From Blastobasis lacticolella (lineage: Eukaryota > Arthropoda > Insecta > Lepidoptera > Blastobasidae): a stretch of 64,000 nt of DNA. The stretch lies in assembly GCA_905147135.1 (NCBI GenBank), contig LR990060.1:12664001-12728000 (forward strand), written 5' to 3'. The position numbers were made by a program, and so were the translations under genes. Positions 31,998-46,900 of the stretch are shown piece after piece; positions within the stretch are counted from its first letter, which is position 1, and each line of letters opens with the position of its first letter. Under the pieces are notes generated by a model that had not been told where the DNA came from, searched no databases, and saw only the letters and a program-made list of their open reading frames with translations.

Positions 31998-34900
31998 CTG
32001 GGGGCACCATACCATACAATACAATACCATACCATACGATGGCTAGGCAGACGTGAAACGTAGCGTCAATGTTTATGGTGGCTCGGAAGGTGGCTTGCAG
32101 CATTAAATACTTTTAAAATTTATTGAATCGTTACATTTTGCGTAATTATTTGTTGGTCTATGCACTGTAAATTACTTCGTGTCAAGTTATTGAGCACCAC
32201 AATTGTACTTGCAGCTAACTTCAGAGCCGCCATAAAGATTCACGCGAAAGTTATTTGATAATCTGTCATAGTTTCGTTTATAAACTGTCTGATAATTCGT
32301 GAACGGTTTAATCGAGCTACCGCAATTCGGCTCTGGGCCGAGTTTATGGAGTCGCGAGGCTTTTGTGACGCTTAATCACAATTTAAACCTAACTGAACCG
32401 AATTTAAATCTAACGCAAAATAATTATTTGGACATTAACATAGTTAGTACTAAATGGACATGTTTTTTTTTCATATATTTTTAACATTTTATTTTTTCAT
32501 TGTAATGGAAATTTTAATTATTTTTAAAATTTTATAATGTATTCTTTTAATTGTTTTTACATGCGTGTGCTAATCTAGTGGCCGGGCTACGATAAAAAAA
32601 AAACGCAAATCAATGTAACGGCTATCCTGTACATTCGATTTGCGGGTGTCTATCAATATTTGCATTGTACACCGTCCGTTAATCGGCGTAACAAAGATGA
32701 CATTACCTACTTTTATAATCTGTTTTGTTGACCTATGTTCAACGTTTATGTCCTTTGTCGAAAAATAGGGTTTGGTAAGTTATTTTGTTACAGTTCACAA
32801 TTTTTCAATTAATTTAAAATATATATTCTTTGTTTTAGAATAAAACATGATGGTTGATTCTTTTTATAAAACTTGTTGCTTTTCCAAAAATGCTCACAGC
32901 GAAGTCACAATCTATTTTAGTTTTCTTTTGTAATGGTGCATATAAAGTGTCCAAAGAGACGGCTATTAGTTGTGAAATACCCCCCCCCCCCCCCTTTATT
33001 GTCAAATGTGTCAATTGTCACCTAATGTAAACATGCACATAACGAACATATTGTTTGCCAGTATAGAATCTTTTTGCTGACGCGAATATCTTTTATAATG
33101 AAAATATTACCTACTTTTAGTTTCTAAGTTAATTTATGATATAATACATGTGTACTTCGTCATATTTTACTAGTGATTATTTTAATATGTATAGAAAACC
33201 ATTCTTTGTTAATTTAAGATCTGTAATTTCATGCCTGAAACACAGGGTATCATATTATCCTAGCTCAGGCAAAAAAATATTTTTATTTTTACCTTTTACG
33301 TGTTTTTTTTTAACTCTAAAATTGAAATGTATTCCACAAGATTTAATAAACTTTTTATTATTATATTATATATTATTATTATTAATGTTCTAGATTTTTG
33401 TATATTGAGTTTTTAGTAGGAAGTTGTGACACACTTACAGTGTACATTCTCTATAGGTCGAGGCTAACTCTATGCCTCTCTGTCCAATTTCTTTGGTAGC
33501 GATTATATTACGACTGTCGATCGGAACTTGTCGGCTATGCTCGGCCAGTATTTATTTATTTATTCATTTATTGCTGCGAATCTAGACCAGATGGGATTCA
33601 AGAAGACTTTTGAAGAAGATTTTTGGTACTTATTTCTTGAAATTCAAAGAAAGCGTGTACTTACAGATTTAAACTTAAATTCAAGAAACGAAAATTACGT
33701 GCATTTTTATTTGTTTTTGCATTTCAATTTTAATCGTATTTTTTTTTTGAGCGACTTTTCGTCAGCACTAAGCCTTATTCTAACGAATATTTAAGCACAA
33801 TATTAAGCACGGTCATGTTTAGAGGCAACTCGATATTATAGGAAAAAAAAAACATTAAAAATAAATTATAACAATCATACAGCATGCTATATAGTTGTAT
33901 TCCGAAAAGGCGGGTAGTAAAACTAGTGTCTACAAGATAGATATAAATACTTAACATAGAATATGTTATTATAATATAGATAAAATGAAAAGACATTATT
34001 CAGAGAACAAATCAGTTTCTCAATTATCAGAAGAAAAAAATTTTTTTTTATACCGACTAACGAAATTCTCAGATAAAACGGAATTACGCACAAAACTGAA
34101 TTGTTCTCAAAATATCATACTAATGCTACATACACATATACAAGGTGATGCAAAATATAGAAATGCAGGTGAAATATATTATTTTAAAATGTAAAATACA
34201 CATATAATATTTTATGTTTCCGTATACATTTAACTTACCCGCCTATTATGACTACTGTTCACCCGAACATCCATCTACAAACGAAAGCAAACTCACTAAG
34301 AAAATGGTACAACAAAAATAAAAATATTAAGTCTAATAAAAAAAAAATATCATGCAATAAAAATCATAAAATCTTTCTTTAACTAATATAATAATGGGCA
34401 TATTCCAATTGGCATGCTAAATTAAAAATGATGTTACAAAAAAATAAGTACAAAATTTTCAGTGCCTCAATTATTATTATTATAAAATAGAATAAACCAC
34501 GAATTCTTGCGTTTATTTTCACGCAATTTTACTTCATTTTCTTATTCATCGCTGTTTTAATACGTCTCAATAAAAATACAACCTTATAATCTGAAAAACT
34601 GAAACTATAAGAAAAAATAATGTGTGACAATTAAAAAAATGAAGTATAAAAGAAAATATTTGAGTAAAGTGTCAGGTAAATATGTATAGTGTAAGATTGT
34701 CTCAAACTTTATTAAAGAATGAAGTTAAACAGTATGGCTGTATAACCCAATAAATTGGTTTGAAAAAATGGTTCCCTGTCTTGCAAAAGGTCAGGTATGA
34801 TTAGATAGGATTTTTGGATATATCATACAAGAGGCCTTCAAGAAAAGTCCAAGTTTTCGACCTAGGGGTGCTGCCGTAGGCTCAGCAATATCCATATAAC

Positions 34901-37900
34901 GCTGAAAATTACGAGGTTTTTTGGTTCCAATATCTCCAAAACGGTGCGTCGCAAAAAAGAAAAAAGGTTCTTCTACCGAATGAAAGCTTATAAAATTCTC
35001 AACAACTTTTGAGGTAACTTTTTGTGTGCAATTATTACATTTAACGCCATTCTTTAATCACAATAATTTGTCGATTGGAGATTGTGTGTTGCAATGTTCT
35101 TGGTTTTCACTTCAAGATGATAATTTAAATAGGTGTCAAAGGGTGAGGTAAGGGGGTGATCCTGGGGTCTATTTTCGCGTTGTAACATCTCAAATTCGAC
35201 ATTTACTCTAGCCACACATCTGTATGCAAGTTTGCACTACAATCTAAACATAAAACTTATACAAGAACAAGATCCAAACATATCAAAAACGGCTGCAGTC
35301 TCACCCCAATATACTCGCGAAACACTCAATGGATGACAAACAAAACGCATCACATCAAAGCGACGACTAAAGAAGATTACTCCGAATCTAGTCCCGATAA
35401 CTGAAGTGGCCACATCAAATGGACCTGGCAAGCCCTTTTCAATCACAATGCTAAAAGTTTTGCAAACAGATTTTGAATGAAGAGATACCATACTAAAGAA
35501 ACATCTTTATTAACAATGTAATTGAAAACAATAAAGGACTGTCGTTAAGAATGGTTTTTGGCTACATTAGAGATTTTAGTGACTCTTTACGTTAAGAATG
35601 GTTTTTGGCTACATTAGAGATTTTAGTGACTCTTTATTAGAGTCTTGTGGCTAGAAAAGATGTCGAATTTGTCATTTGTCATTTATTTATTGCTTGGTGA
35701 ATTCCAGATATCGCAGTGCGATCATAGGTGCCTAATTCTCGTGCTGTCGAATTCGTCATTTTCTTCTGTCCACAAATCTCCATTTACAATGACATTGAAA
35801 TATCTATTGCAGCCAAAACATATTTTCCAAACTATCCTCGACAGTCGTATATTGTCGAAGATCAATTTCAGTGACGTTTTAATACTTTTTTTTAGCTAGA
35901 CAAAATGTCAAATTCGGGATAGGCCCTCAAAAATAAGCCATACAAAAATAGGCCCTCAGGTGTTGTGGTGTATCGTGGTGTCGAAAAGTTACGTGTGGTC
36001 AATGTTAGTGTCGGTGGTGTCGGATACAGTTGGTGGACGAATTTTATACTCGATGTTGTGGTGCGCGGTGGTGTCCGTGTTAGTGTGTAGTGTATGGCTA
36101 GGCTGTTACGGTGTGGTGGTTTGCTAGTGACTGTGGCGGTGGCAGTGACGGGGTTGTACCGGTAGTTTGTACTGCATGGGTCGGCTGTTTCACAGTGGTG
36201 GTGTGATAGTTTGCTGTGGTGTCTTATACTCGGTGTTGTGGTGTGCGGTGGTGTCGGTGTTAGTGTATGGCTTGGCTGTTTGTTAGTGAACGTGGGGGGT
36301 AGATGGGTGTATGGGGCAGTCTGGTGTTTTTGCGCATGGTGGTGTCAGTTTTAGAGGGTAGTGTACGATTCGGCTGTTACTCGGTGATGGTTCCCTAGTA
36401 ATCGTGGGGCGTGTGTGTCTGTCGTCTAGTGACCGTATGCGTGTGGGCGGTGTGTGTGTCTGTGGGGGCGCGTACCTGGTGCTGCTGCGCGTGGTGGTGG
36501 TGGTGTATGGGCGGCGCGGGGATGTAGAGATGGCTGCCGGCGCCGAACGGGGGCGGGGTGCCGCTGTGGAAGCCCGCCTTCTCGTAGCTCTGTGGGATAG
36601 CAATATCAACGTGTGTAGCCACATCATATCGTAGAATAGTTGGGGCTAGGGTGACAGTAGGCAACCCATTTTTTTTTCTTTTTTGTTTCATTTTCTCTCG
36701 TGTAATGAGCAGTTTTCCAATAGGTATCTAAAGCATTCCTAACCACTCACTAGATGGCGCCCCGACAATTTTGGTAATTGATATAATCGCTTGAAATATT
36801 TTCTTAGCAAACACGATATAAACACTGGGTACGTTGTGTTGGATAATATTGTATTTGTCAATCGTTTTCAACCATTTTAGAGGTTGTAATAATAATGGAA
36901 CATAGTACCAACTTCTAATAAATATTTCTTTTTACTCTTCGTTCAACCTTTAAAAGTTATATTTATATTAATAAACATTTTATTTATAAGTTTAGTATTA
37001 GTTGGCTGCATGAAATCACTGCCACCATCATATAGATTATAAAAAGATTACCAAAATTGTAGGAGCGCCATCTATTGATGCTTTTTGAAACCAACTATCA
37101 TTACCTACTGGAAAGCTCCTCATTAATGCACGATTTTTCTGAACGATGATGAGGGAGGATATTACAATTAGTGGTCGGGCAACGATAAAAAAAATCGCAA
37201 GTCGACGCACAGAATGACCGTGAAATAAATAAATACAGAATTTTTAAACACATACGGAATATTGATGACATCATCACTGCTGGGAATATTTTTAATAACT
37301 GCCGCTCAAATGATTGTTTTAATCTAAAGTACCCGTGTACTATACGGCTATCCTGTACATCGATTTGCGGTTTTCAATCAATATTTGTTGCGTACACCGT
37401 CTACTATAAGTGAAAACACAATGATGATGTTCTTTTAAAATATGTCGTCGAATAATGATACTGTAAGGAACCCCTTCCTTGGCTACCACCTACCCTACAC
37501 GCCTTATAAATAACGAGCAGATAGACGGCAAGCTCTTTTTGGTATGTACTTGGCTCTCGAAACGGACGGACGTGCTACAGAATCGCCGTTGGTTGTTATT
37601 AAGGTCACGTGAGCTATTTTCCAGGTTATTTTCATCATTATTTTCCACCTGTTTTCTATTTAACTGATCGGGGCAAGTGTGTAATCGCTATGTGTGCATG
37701 TTAATCGTGATTATTTTCTAGTTTTGTAAATAAATAATTTTGTTACAAAATATAATAAGGTTTTTCGTTGTCTTGTTTTTTTAAAATAAATTTGGCCGTA
37801 GTTCCTAAAAATACTTTCTTTCTTTCTAAAAGCTGTAGATTAGTGTACTCACGTTGACCTTGTTGAGTGCGACATGCGTCTTAGCATACATAGCGCTAGT

Positions 37901-40900
37901 CAGATCGGCCGCGCCTCCTTTGCCTGACGACGCGTTGTATGGGCCGCCTGGGAAACAAATCATCATTAGATTCTTTTTTTCATCATCATTACAACCCATA
38001 ACAGTCAGCAACAGTCAACCCATAACTCTCCCGCGAAAGAGAGGTTATTGTAGTAATCTCCACGCTTGGCAGGCGAGTTGGAGATCGCAGTGTTGTATAT
38101 ATAACTAGTGGACCCGCCGCGACTTCGTTCGCGTACACCTACTTAACCCCTACTTACCCTTTTTTTCTTGCTTATAAACCTACCTCTTGAATCACTCTAT
38201 CTATTGTGGAAAACCTCATTAAAATCCGTTGCGTAGTTTAAAAGATCTAAGCATACAAAGGGACATAGGGACAGAGAAAGCGACTTTGTTTTATACTATG
38301 TAGTGATAATGGAAAACGCTGCTGCTCATTTTCCAGCCTACGGAGACCTTTTGTCTCGAAAACATTAGTCGCCTTGTACGGCACCCACGAGTTCATTGTT
38401 GTGAATTGATCTTTTATTGCATAAATAAAAATTTACATGTCCGCTTTGTTGGTAATTTAGAACTTTTATTACATAGTGTTATTTTAACATAAAACTTAAA
38501 TTTATAGGTACGCGGTAATTTGCATAATTCCATTTATTTATATTCATAATCATAATTGTGAGTGTAAGAGGTTGGTGCTATTCTACTCTGCCGGACACCA
38601 CACGGCCGGTTTATATATATAATTAGACTATCCAGGCATTTGACCGCCATCTTACCTGGTGGTAAGTGACGATGCGGCCGATGACGGAGCATGCCTGCCT
38701 AGGAACAGCCTATTCACTCTAGCCTTGAAGGCGTCTAGAAATTGACCAAATTCAGACGAGTACTAATCGCCACTTAACGAGATCGGACGAGTTTAACCCA
38801 CCATTGACTGGGTTCGGTCTCGTCCTGCCCACCACCTACCTGGTTTGGTCAAGCTATTCGCCACTAACCGGGTACGGACGACCCGCCTGTGTGTGTGTGC
38901 GTGTCTGTGTCACTGACCGGGTTTGTAGGAGTCCTGTGCGTCGTAGGGCGGCTGCTGCGGGCCGTACGAGCCCAGCTTGCCGGCCGCCGCGCCGGACACC
39001 GCGCCCACGCCGCCCACCGACGAGCCCCCGCCGTACTGGGGGACAGACAAACCAAATATTATAGTAATCAAATAACCTAACCGACAGAAATATTCGCAAA
39101 ACCCCCGACAATACACATACAGTGCTCCAAACTTATCTGACCCGGTGGCAAAAATAGTAACTGGAGAAACCCACAGGGGACCCACTGAAAACCAGCGTCA
39201 CGGCAACTGTCGTGGCATATGCTGTGGCCCCACTGCACTCTCCACATGGCACCAGTAACGAGATTAGAGTATCTTTTTTTTTTCTTGTTTTGTTTATGTC
39301 TCTGTTTCATTATATTTCTTAAATTTCATTTTAAGAATGTTGTGCTGTGTGTTTGAGTGTAATAAATTTGTTTCACTTTACTTTACTAGAATGGCGGCAC
39401 TTAATTTTTACATGTATTTCAAATGGTCAGTGAAAAGAACAACGACGCCGTTATCGGGCCAGATAAGTTTGTGGCGCTGTACTTCAATCTTTACTTAATT
39501 ACTGAACCGAATTTAATAAAAAAAAGGTAAGAGTAATCTAGATTAAACTGGCTTTCGCACAAAGAAAACCGCCTCGAAATCGGTTCATCCATTCGGGAGC
39601 TACGATGTCATAGACAGCCAAACAGAGACACAAATACTCACGTTAAACTTAAAACAGGGTTCAAAAAGAAAGCCTATATAGGAAAACCCAACTGATCTGA
39701 ACGATATAGTTCTCATATATTACGAACTAGCAATCCGTCTGCGCACGGGTGTTGACTAGTTTCAGTGGTAAAACCGAGTTATAATTAAAGAGCTTCAAGT
39801 AAAACTAATCTTCAGTACAAGACATTAAAAGAAATCATAATTATTATGGGCTTATTCATAAAAATTATTGGACCTTTCATAAACCAATTTTAGCTAAAAT
39901 ATGATGTGTCACTTCACATTTTAGCGTATCGTTTCACTTGACTTTAATACTCGAATTTTAAGGGCTCATTCATAAATTCATTCGAGTCATCATCATCATC
40001 ACAGCCCGTAACAGTCCACTGCAGGACTTAGGGCCTCTCCCACGAAAAGGGAGATTATTGCCATAATCTCCACGCTCGGCAGGCGGGTTGGAGATCGCAG
40101 TGTTTAAACATAACAATGGAAAATGCTGCTGCCCATTTTCCAGACTACGGAGACTCTTGATCTTTTGCCTCGAAAACATTAGTCGCCTTGTACGACACCC
40201 ACGAGTGTAAGAGGTTGGTGCTATTCTACTCTGCCGGACACCACACGGCCATCTCATATATTACTTACTAGCAATCCGTCTTCGCACGGGTGTTGACTAG
40301 TTTCAGTGGTAAAACCAAGTTATAATTAAAGAGCTTCAAGTGAAACTAATCTTCAGTACAAGACATTAAAAGAAATCATACATTATGGTCTTATTCATAA
40401 AAAATATTTGACCTTTCATAAACCAATTTTAGCTAAAATATGATGTGTCACTTCACATTTTAGCGTATCGTTTCACTTGACTCTAATACTCGAATTTTAA
40501 GGGCTCATTCATAAATTCAGTCGAGTAAGATCAAGGTATTGGACGTACTATAAAACTATTTTAGTAAAAATATATTTTGTTCTGTCACTGGAATGATAAA
40601 GAAATAATATAGTGTAACTCACCGGGTACACCCCATACTGGTAGGTCGTCGGCGGTGGCTGGTAGAAGTAAGCGTAGCCGGGGGGCAGCGCCGCTGCCGG
40701 TACCTGCCATTGGGAAGATAATGTTAGGCATGTGAGGCTTTTTCTATACTGAGAATACCATCCATGTGGCCTTAATTATGGCACCAACTCTGAAATCGCA
40801 AAAAGAAATCAGCTGTTTCATAGATTTAGGCAGAATTCGTTTTCAATTTTGTACGAAACAGCTGATTTTCGTTTCGCGATTTCAGAGTTCGCCCCGTAGT

Positions 40901-43900
40901 AAAAGTTGTTTGTTATCACGAGCACATGTTTACGGTACCCCTTGGTATATATTGTGTATATGGTGTGTATGTAGTGTTTAGTTTTGATCATATACGTGTA
41001 ATCATATAATTGTAATAAAATCAATAATTAGTTTTATAATTTCACAGTGTACTAATAATTCAAACCATATCAAGGCACCCGTCTCTAGACCGTAAAATTT
41101 AAGTTTGGAGAGAAATAATGAGACATTAATGGTCTCGAAAGCCCGAGAAAAATCAAGCAATACGAGAAGAGTGCCTTTATTAACATCTTGTGCCGACAAA
41201 ATGTCATCCACAACATTCACAAGTGATTTTCTGAAGCCTGACTGGTATTTAGGAAGTATACTCGAGCTCTCCAAATAATCGGTCAGTTGAATACAAGTTG
41301 CTCTTTCAACAACCTTTGATAGACATGGAAATGCGGTAGCGGTGTGCTGCGTATGGTGTGTGGTGTGTATTTGGTATGAGACATATGGTGTGTCTGTTGT
41401 GTACAGTGTGTGTCGCGTACGGTGTGTCTGTATATCTGCCGTGTGTGGTGTGTGGTGTGTGTGTACCTGCTGCGGCGAGGCGGCGTCGGCGCGGCCGAAC
41501 CGCTCGGCGGGCAGCCCGAAGGCGGCGTCGCGCGCCGCGGACGAGCCCACGCCGTACCCCACCTCGTAGTAGCCGCTCTGCGGGGACGAATACACATCGA
41601 GAATTAGTATAGGTCGAATATTGTAGCAAATGCCAATGTTGACAATATTAATAGTATTGTGTTTCTGCCGGTGAGTAAGGTTTCCAGAGCTCCATGGGGT
41701 GGGGATTTGGGGAACCGTGGCTTAGGCAGTGGAGGAATTTTTGCTGCCAGAGTAACGTGTTATAGAGGTGGGCAACGCATTGGCGATAGTCTCGGCGTTG
41801 CTAATGTCTATAGGCAGTGGTGACCACTTTCCATCAGGTGGCCCGCTTGCCTGTTTGCCTATCGTACGACATAAAAAAAAAATTCAGTCAATCTTTATGC
41901 GCATCGGCCGAAAAAGTCGAGCGCCGTTAATGTATTTGTCTGAGCAAGGATTGTATATTTGCGCCGATTGGCATGGAAACTTACAGGCCGTGGGGACCAG
42001 GCGCACATACCCTATACAGGGAGATACCACATGACGACGACGACGACGGCGACGAGTCCCGTGACCACGATGCATGCAACTGTGTCGAAATATCGGGCTA
42101 CTCGTCAACAAAGGAACGCAGTAAGAAACCCGGAACATACCCTTACAATGTATTTTGTTAACCGAATACATGAATTGAATTTAATCACAGTCCAAGTATG
42201 GTAGCAAGAAACACAAGGACCCTGGCCGGTTAACGCTCCGAGCACCGCATGATTCAAATACAGATTACGTCAACGGCTCATCAAGAGTGCTTTTTATAGG
42301 TATAGTGAATTTGACGACCTGAGTGGTTCAGTGGTCAACATGCCGGTCAGCCACGCAAGAGGTTCCAGGTTCGATTCCCGGCCGGGCAGAAATTGAAATG
42401 ATGAATTTTAATTTCTGTTACGGGTCTGGGTGTTCTATGTATAATAAGCATGTATTTAAAAGTTTATAAGTAGTTTATCAGTTATCTAGCACCCATAACA
42501 CAAGCTTTGCTTACTTTTTTGTTTAATTTATTTTATAAATATTAATTTATATCCAAAATTATGTAAAATTGACTTTTTATTATTTGTTTATTCAGTAAAC
42601 GAACAGTCTTTAACAATATTGCAATTTCAATTTCATTGCAATTTCATTTCACAAACAGATCTACATTGTAAATGTATTTAATATGTAAAATACTGGCTGT
42701 AAATGTAGCGAAAGTTATAAATAAATTACGCTTATGATTATGATGAAGGTGCGTACACTCACCATATGATGCGGCAGCGTGGATCGCATCATCTGCGCCT
42801 CATCGTACGCCGCGTACGCCGCGCCGCCCGCGCCGTACAGCGCGCCCGCCGCGTACGCCGCGCCGCCCACGCCGCCCACACCGCCTACGCCGCCCACGCC
42901 GGACACTGCGCTGGATGAGACGCCCGATACTGGAAGCGAATGGTAACGGGTTAGATTTGTGCGAGGGTGGAATCATGTGAGAGAGAATCAACTCGATCTC
43001 ATCGGCGCTTTCCGTCAGGTGAGTTGAGGTCAAATGCAAGCACCTATTCACAAATAAAAAACGAATAAAAAAGTTCTAGTATCAACCCTTTAAGAAACGA
43101 GCGTACCCCTTTGATAATGAAAACAAAAAAAGATTTTGCCGTAGAACAAAATGCAAACAAACCATAAAAAAGGTTTTTGTTGATACAATTTTTTCATCAA
43201 TAATAGAACAATCATCAAATCTCGAATTCGAAAATTTTTCTGGATAAATATCTTGATTAAAAATGTAATTTAAAACAATCTAATAAAGGATTCGCGAAAA
43301 TAAGTTTTTTTATTACAATAGAGATTCAGTGACTTTTTAATAGATATTTTTCTATGGATATAAAATGTCGAATTCTAATGTCGAAAACGCGAAAATCGCC
43401 CTTATGACTTCAGAAAAAAAAAACAGTGACTTACCCGTCGTCGTGGTAACCTTGGAGGTCGCCGTCTGCGTGGTGGCCGTATTAGTTAAACTATTGCTAG
43501 GCGCCACTGACGTGTCGTACTGTGGACGATAATTTCACGGTTAATACAAGGAAATTATTATATTTAAGTGTGTCTCGAGCAGAAACAACATTTGAGGATT
43601 TTGCGATTTCAAAATCCAACTATAGTTCAATCGCGATGAGAAAATAGTGAGTCATCATTGTCCGGGCTAGCCCCGCCCCTCAACCAATCGGGCTGACATT
43701 TAAAAATAAAGATAACTCAAGTCTTTCAAGTTACATTTGACTTCCGAATCAAGTTGTGATGGACTCGATTTCGACGCTTGTAAATCTGGAATACCCTATA
43801 AATTAGTCTGTAGCAGGTCAGTCTAAGATGCGTTTAGTTTGAAATAGTAATATAATAAAAACAATATAAATTTTACATAAATTAATTTACATAAAATGTC

Positions 43901-46900
43901 AATATGTTGTTAGTCACTCTTAATCTACAGGTTAGTAAACAATGCCATAATTTTCTCATGTTCTCTCTGCATGTTTTTTGTCGCAACTTGTGAGTACCTA
44001 ACTCCATCATATGTGCATGTGTTATATGCTGAGTTATCACTCCTTTAATTTAGAGTGTATATTGATATGTATTTGACTAGCTTTTTGTTGTGTGTCGACA
44101 ACTGCTTATATGTGTTTTGTATGACGACGTTTGCTTAGCTATGTGTTTTGTATGACGTTTTCCTAGCTGCGTATTTTGTATGACGACGACATTACGACAT
44201 TTGAATAAATGTGTTTTTTATGACAACATTTCCCTAACTAGGTATTTTTTATGACGACGTTTGCCTAGCTATGTATTTTTTATGACGACGTTTGCCTAGC
44301 TATGTACGTTCTATGACGACGTTTGCCTAGCTATGTACTTTCTACGACGACGTTTGCCTAACTATGTGTTTTGTATGACGACATTTGCCTAGCTATATAC
44401 TTTCAATGACGACGTTTGCCTAGTTGCGTGTTTTGTATGACAACGTTTGCCTAGTTACGTGTTTTGTATGACAACGTTTGCCTAGCTGCGTGTTTTGCAT
44501 GGCGTCGTCCGCCTACCAATACATATACGCCTAGCTCAATATATTATACTATTTGTTTTTAACCATATGTTGTGTGCGAGTTGTGACTGTCGATCATGAC
44601 ATTTCATGCGTTTGTGGTCATCTGTCTATCTCTATAGTCTGCCAACAAGTATGCGTGGAGGTGTCTGATAGTCTCTAGGAGATATCTGTCGCCCCTAACA
44701 AATCGCATTGTCTTCTGAGTCAAGTCAAGGACAAGGTCACCCGGGCCGTCGCGGTCCCTTGTTCTCCTTATTCGCCCGTCGCGGTCCACGGTCCCTCTCG
44801 GTCTCCATTCCGTCTCAGTCCGCGATTCGTTGCTGTCCCCGACCTACCACGGCCCCGGCCCGTTTCAGTCCGCGACCCATCGCATTCCCCGGTCCCCCAC
44901 CGTCCCCCGCGGTCCCCCCCGGGCGTGATAGTCACCTGCGCGTCCTTGGCGGGCTTGGGCGGATGCGTGGGCGGCTGGTAGGCGGCATAAGCCGCGGTGT
45001 AGAGCGCTTGGGCGCCTCCACCCGCGCCCGCGCCATACACGGCACCCGAAGTGGAGCTCTGCGGACGCGAATGCAACCAATGGAGAGAGCTGGCAGCGGA
45101 CCGATAGCCGAAGTCTTATGACGCGTTAGGCGGGTGTACGTACAGTTGATGCTTACGCGATGTGCACGTTCAACGCATATAACCGTCGGTATTGCCGTAA
45201 AATAAAATCGAGGCGGACCCCGGGCCCTCGTTCTCGAGAGCACAATCTGGACATTAACGCCAAGATGATGATTGCCGTAAAATAAAGTAAAACTACGCGT
45301 TATCGCTACGTACACTGCACGTTTACTTCACCTATGTGTGATACAAGTGTGTTGCCGTACGCAAGTTTCGACAATCTTCCTATTGATTACTTGGGGACCC
45401 TGCGACTGATTGAACGGTCTCGAAAATCGGTATGGTATGTATATGAATGACTTGCACATAAAGGTATCCGCTAATGACGTGTCGCATAAAAACGTAGTTT
45501 TACAATACACTAAATCGCTTCATGACCGCAGCCATCAACGAATACACACGGCACACCAATAGAGTTTTCGAACACACCGGATTTTGACAGTTCTTGATCA
45601 GCAACTGTACTTTCAGACACGTGAAACACATGTGTCTCTCCGAACCCCTGTCTAGATTTTGGTTAAAGAGGTCACTCCCAGATTTTGATAGTTTTTGAAG
45701 ATGACGTATTCGGCTCAGTATAAGGGTCTATGTCAGCGCTATGAAAATATTGGCCATACAAGAGTAGCGTTCGTTTTGAAAGACAGCAATTTTAGCAGCA
45801 TTTTTTAGTTTTTGAACTACGTATTCCATTGATGGATATGGCATTTGGGATGGCGGTATAAAGCAGCAGTACATGTCGTTAGCGGAACCCCGCGTAAAAT
45901 GCTAGCGCTGTAATATCGCATACCTTCATTACAAAGCCTTGGAGCCGCATTAAACCATATAAATAGGCGCACAAAAATGCAATCGGCACTTAGTGGCCAA
46001 AGTTTAAAAGACCGACAGAAATGTACAAGAACTTATGCTTAGTAACAGAAATGAAAATCGCTATTTGCTATATTGTATAATATAAACATATAAAACTAAG
46101 ACACGGAAATTATGGTGTGGTGTGGACGTTGTGCATGTGTGTCATCCAAACACATGGAGTGTAGCGAATGTTGGATACAGCGTGAGCTTGATTGCCACAC
46201 GTTGTGTGTGTAGAGTGGCGAACGCAGCGTGAGTGTCGAATGGCGTACAAAGCGTAAGTGTCCAGTGCTGTACGCAGCATGACTGTCGAGTAGCATACGA
46301 AGCATGTGTGTCGAGTGTCGTACGCAGCGCGAGTATGGAGTGGCGTATGCAGCGTATGTGTTGAGTGTCGTACGAAGCGTGAGTATCGGTCGAGTGGCGT
46401 ACAAAGCGGGAGCAGCGACTGTTGAACGCAGCGTAAATGTCGAGTGGTCTACATGAGTGTCGAGTGGCGTACGCAGCGTGAATATCGGGTGGCGTATAAA
46501 ACGTGAGTATCGGTCAAGTAGCGTATAAAACGTGAGTATCGGTCAAGTAGCGTATAAAGCGTGAGTATAGTATCGTAAGCAGTGTGTGTCGAGTGGCGTA
46601 TGCAGCATGAGTGTCGACTGGCGGTCGCAGCGTGTGTGTCGAGTGGCGTACGCAGCGTAAATATCGTGTGGCGTACAAAGCGTGAGTATCGGTCGAGTGG
46701 AGTATAAAGCGTGAGTATCCAGTGTCGTACACAGCGTGTCTAGTGTCGTACGCAGAGTGATTGTCGAGTGGTGTACGCGACGTGAGTGTCGTGTGGCGTA
46801 CGCAGCGTGAGTGTTGAGAGGCGTACGCGATGTGTATGTCGAGTGACGTACGCAACGTGAGTATCGAGTGGCGTATGCAATATGAGTGTCGAGTAGCGTA

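Noticed and set aside
32978..32995. C15 homopolymer as a functional G-quadruplex partner
   Set aside because: A single homopolymer in an AT-rich intron; no adjacent runs, most simply slippage or an assembly feature.
36283..36627. 114-residue minus-strand Thr/Arg-rich ORF
   Set aside because: Out-of-frame shadow of lig exon 22 and the GTG-rich repeat.
39711..40526. Miniature LTR retrotransposon
   Set aside because: Direct repeats lack TG...CA termini, a primer-binding site and a polypurine tract, and the interior is a separately dispersed R repeat.
44708..45121. 137-residue plus-strand Arg/Pro-rich ORF
   Set aside because: Shadow of lig exon 15 plus the adjacent cggtcc-rich intron tract.
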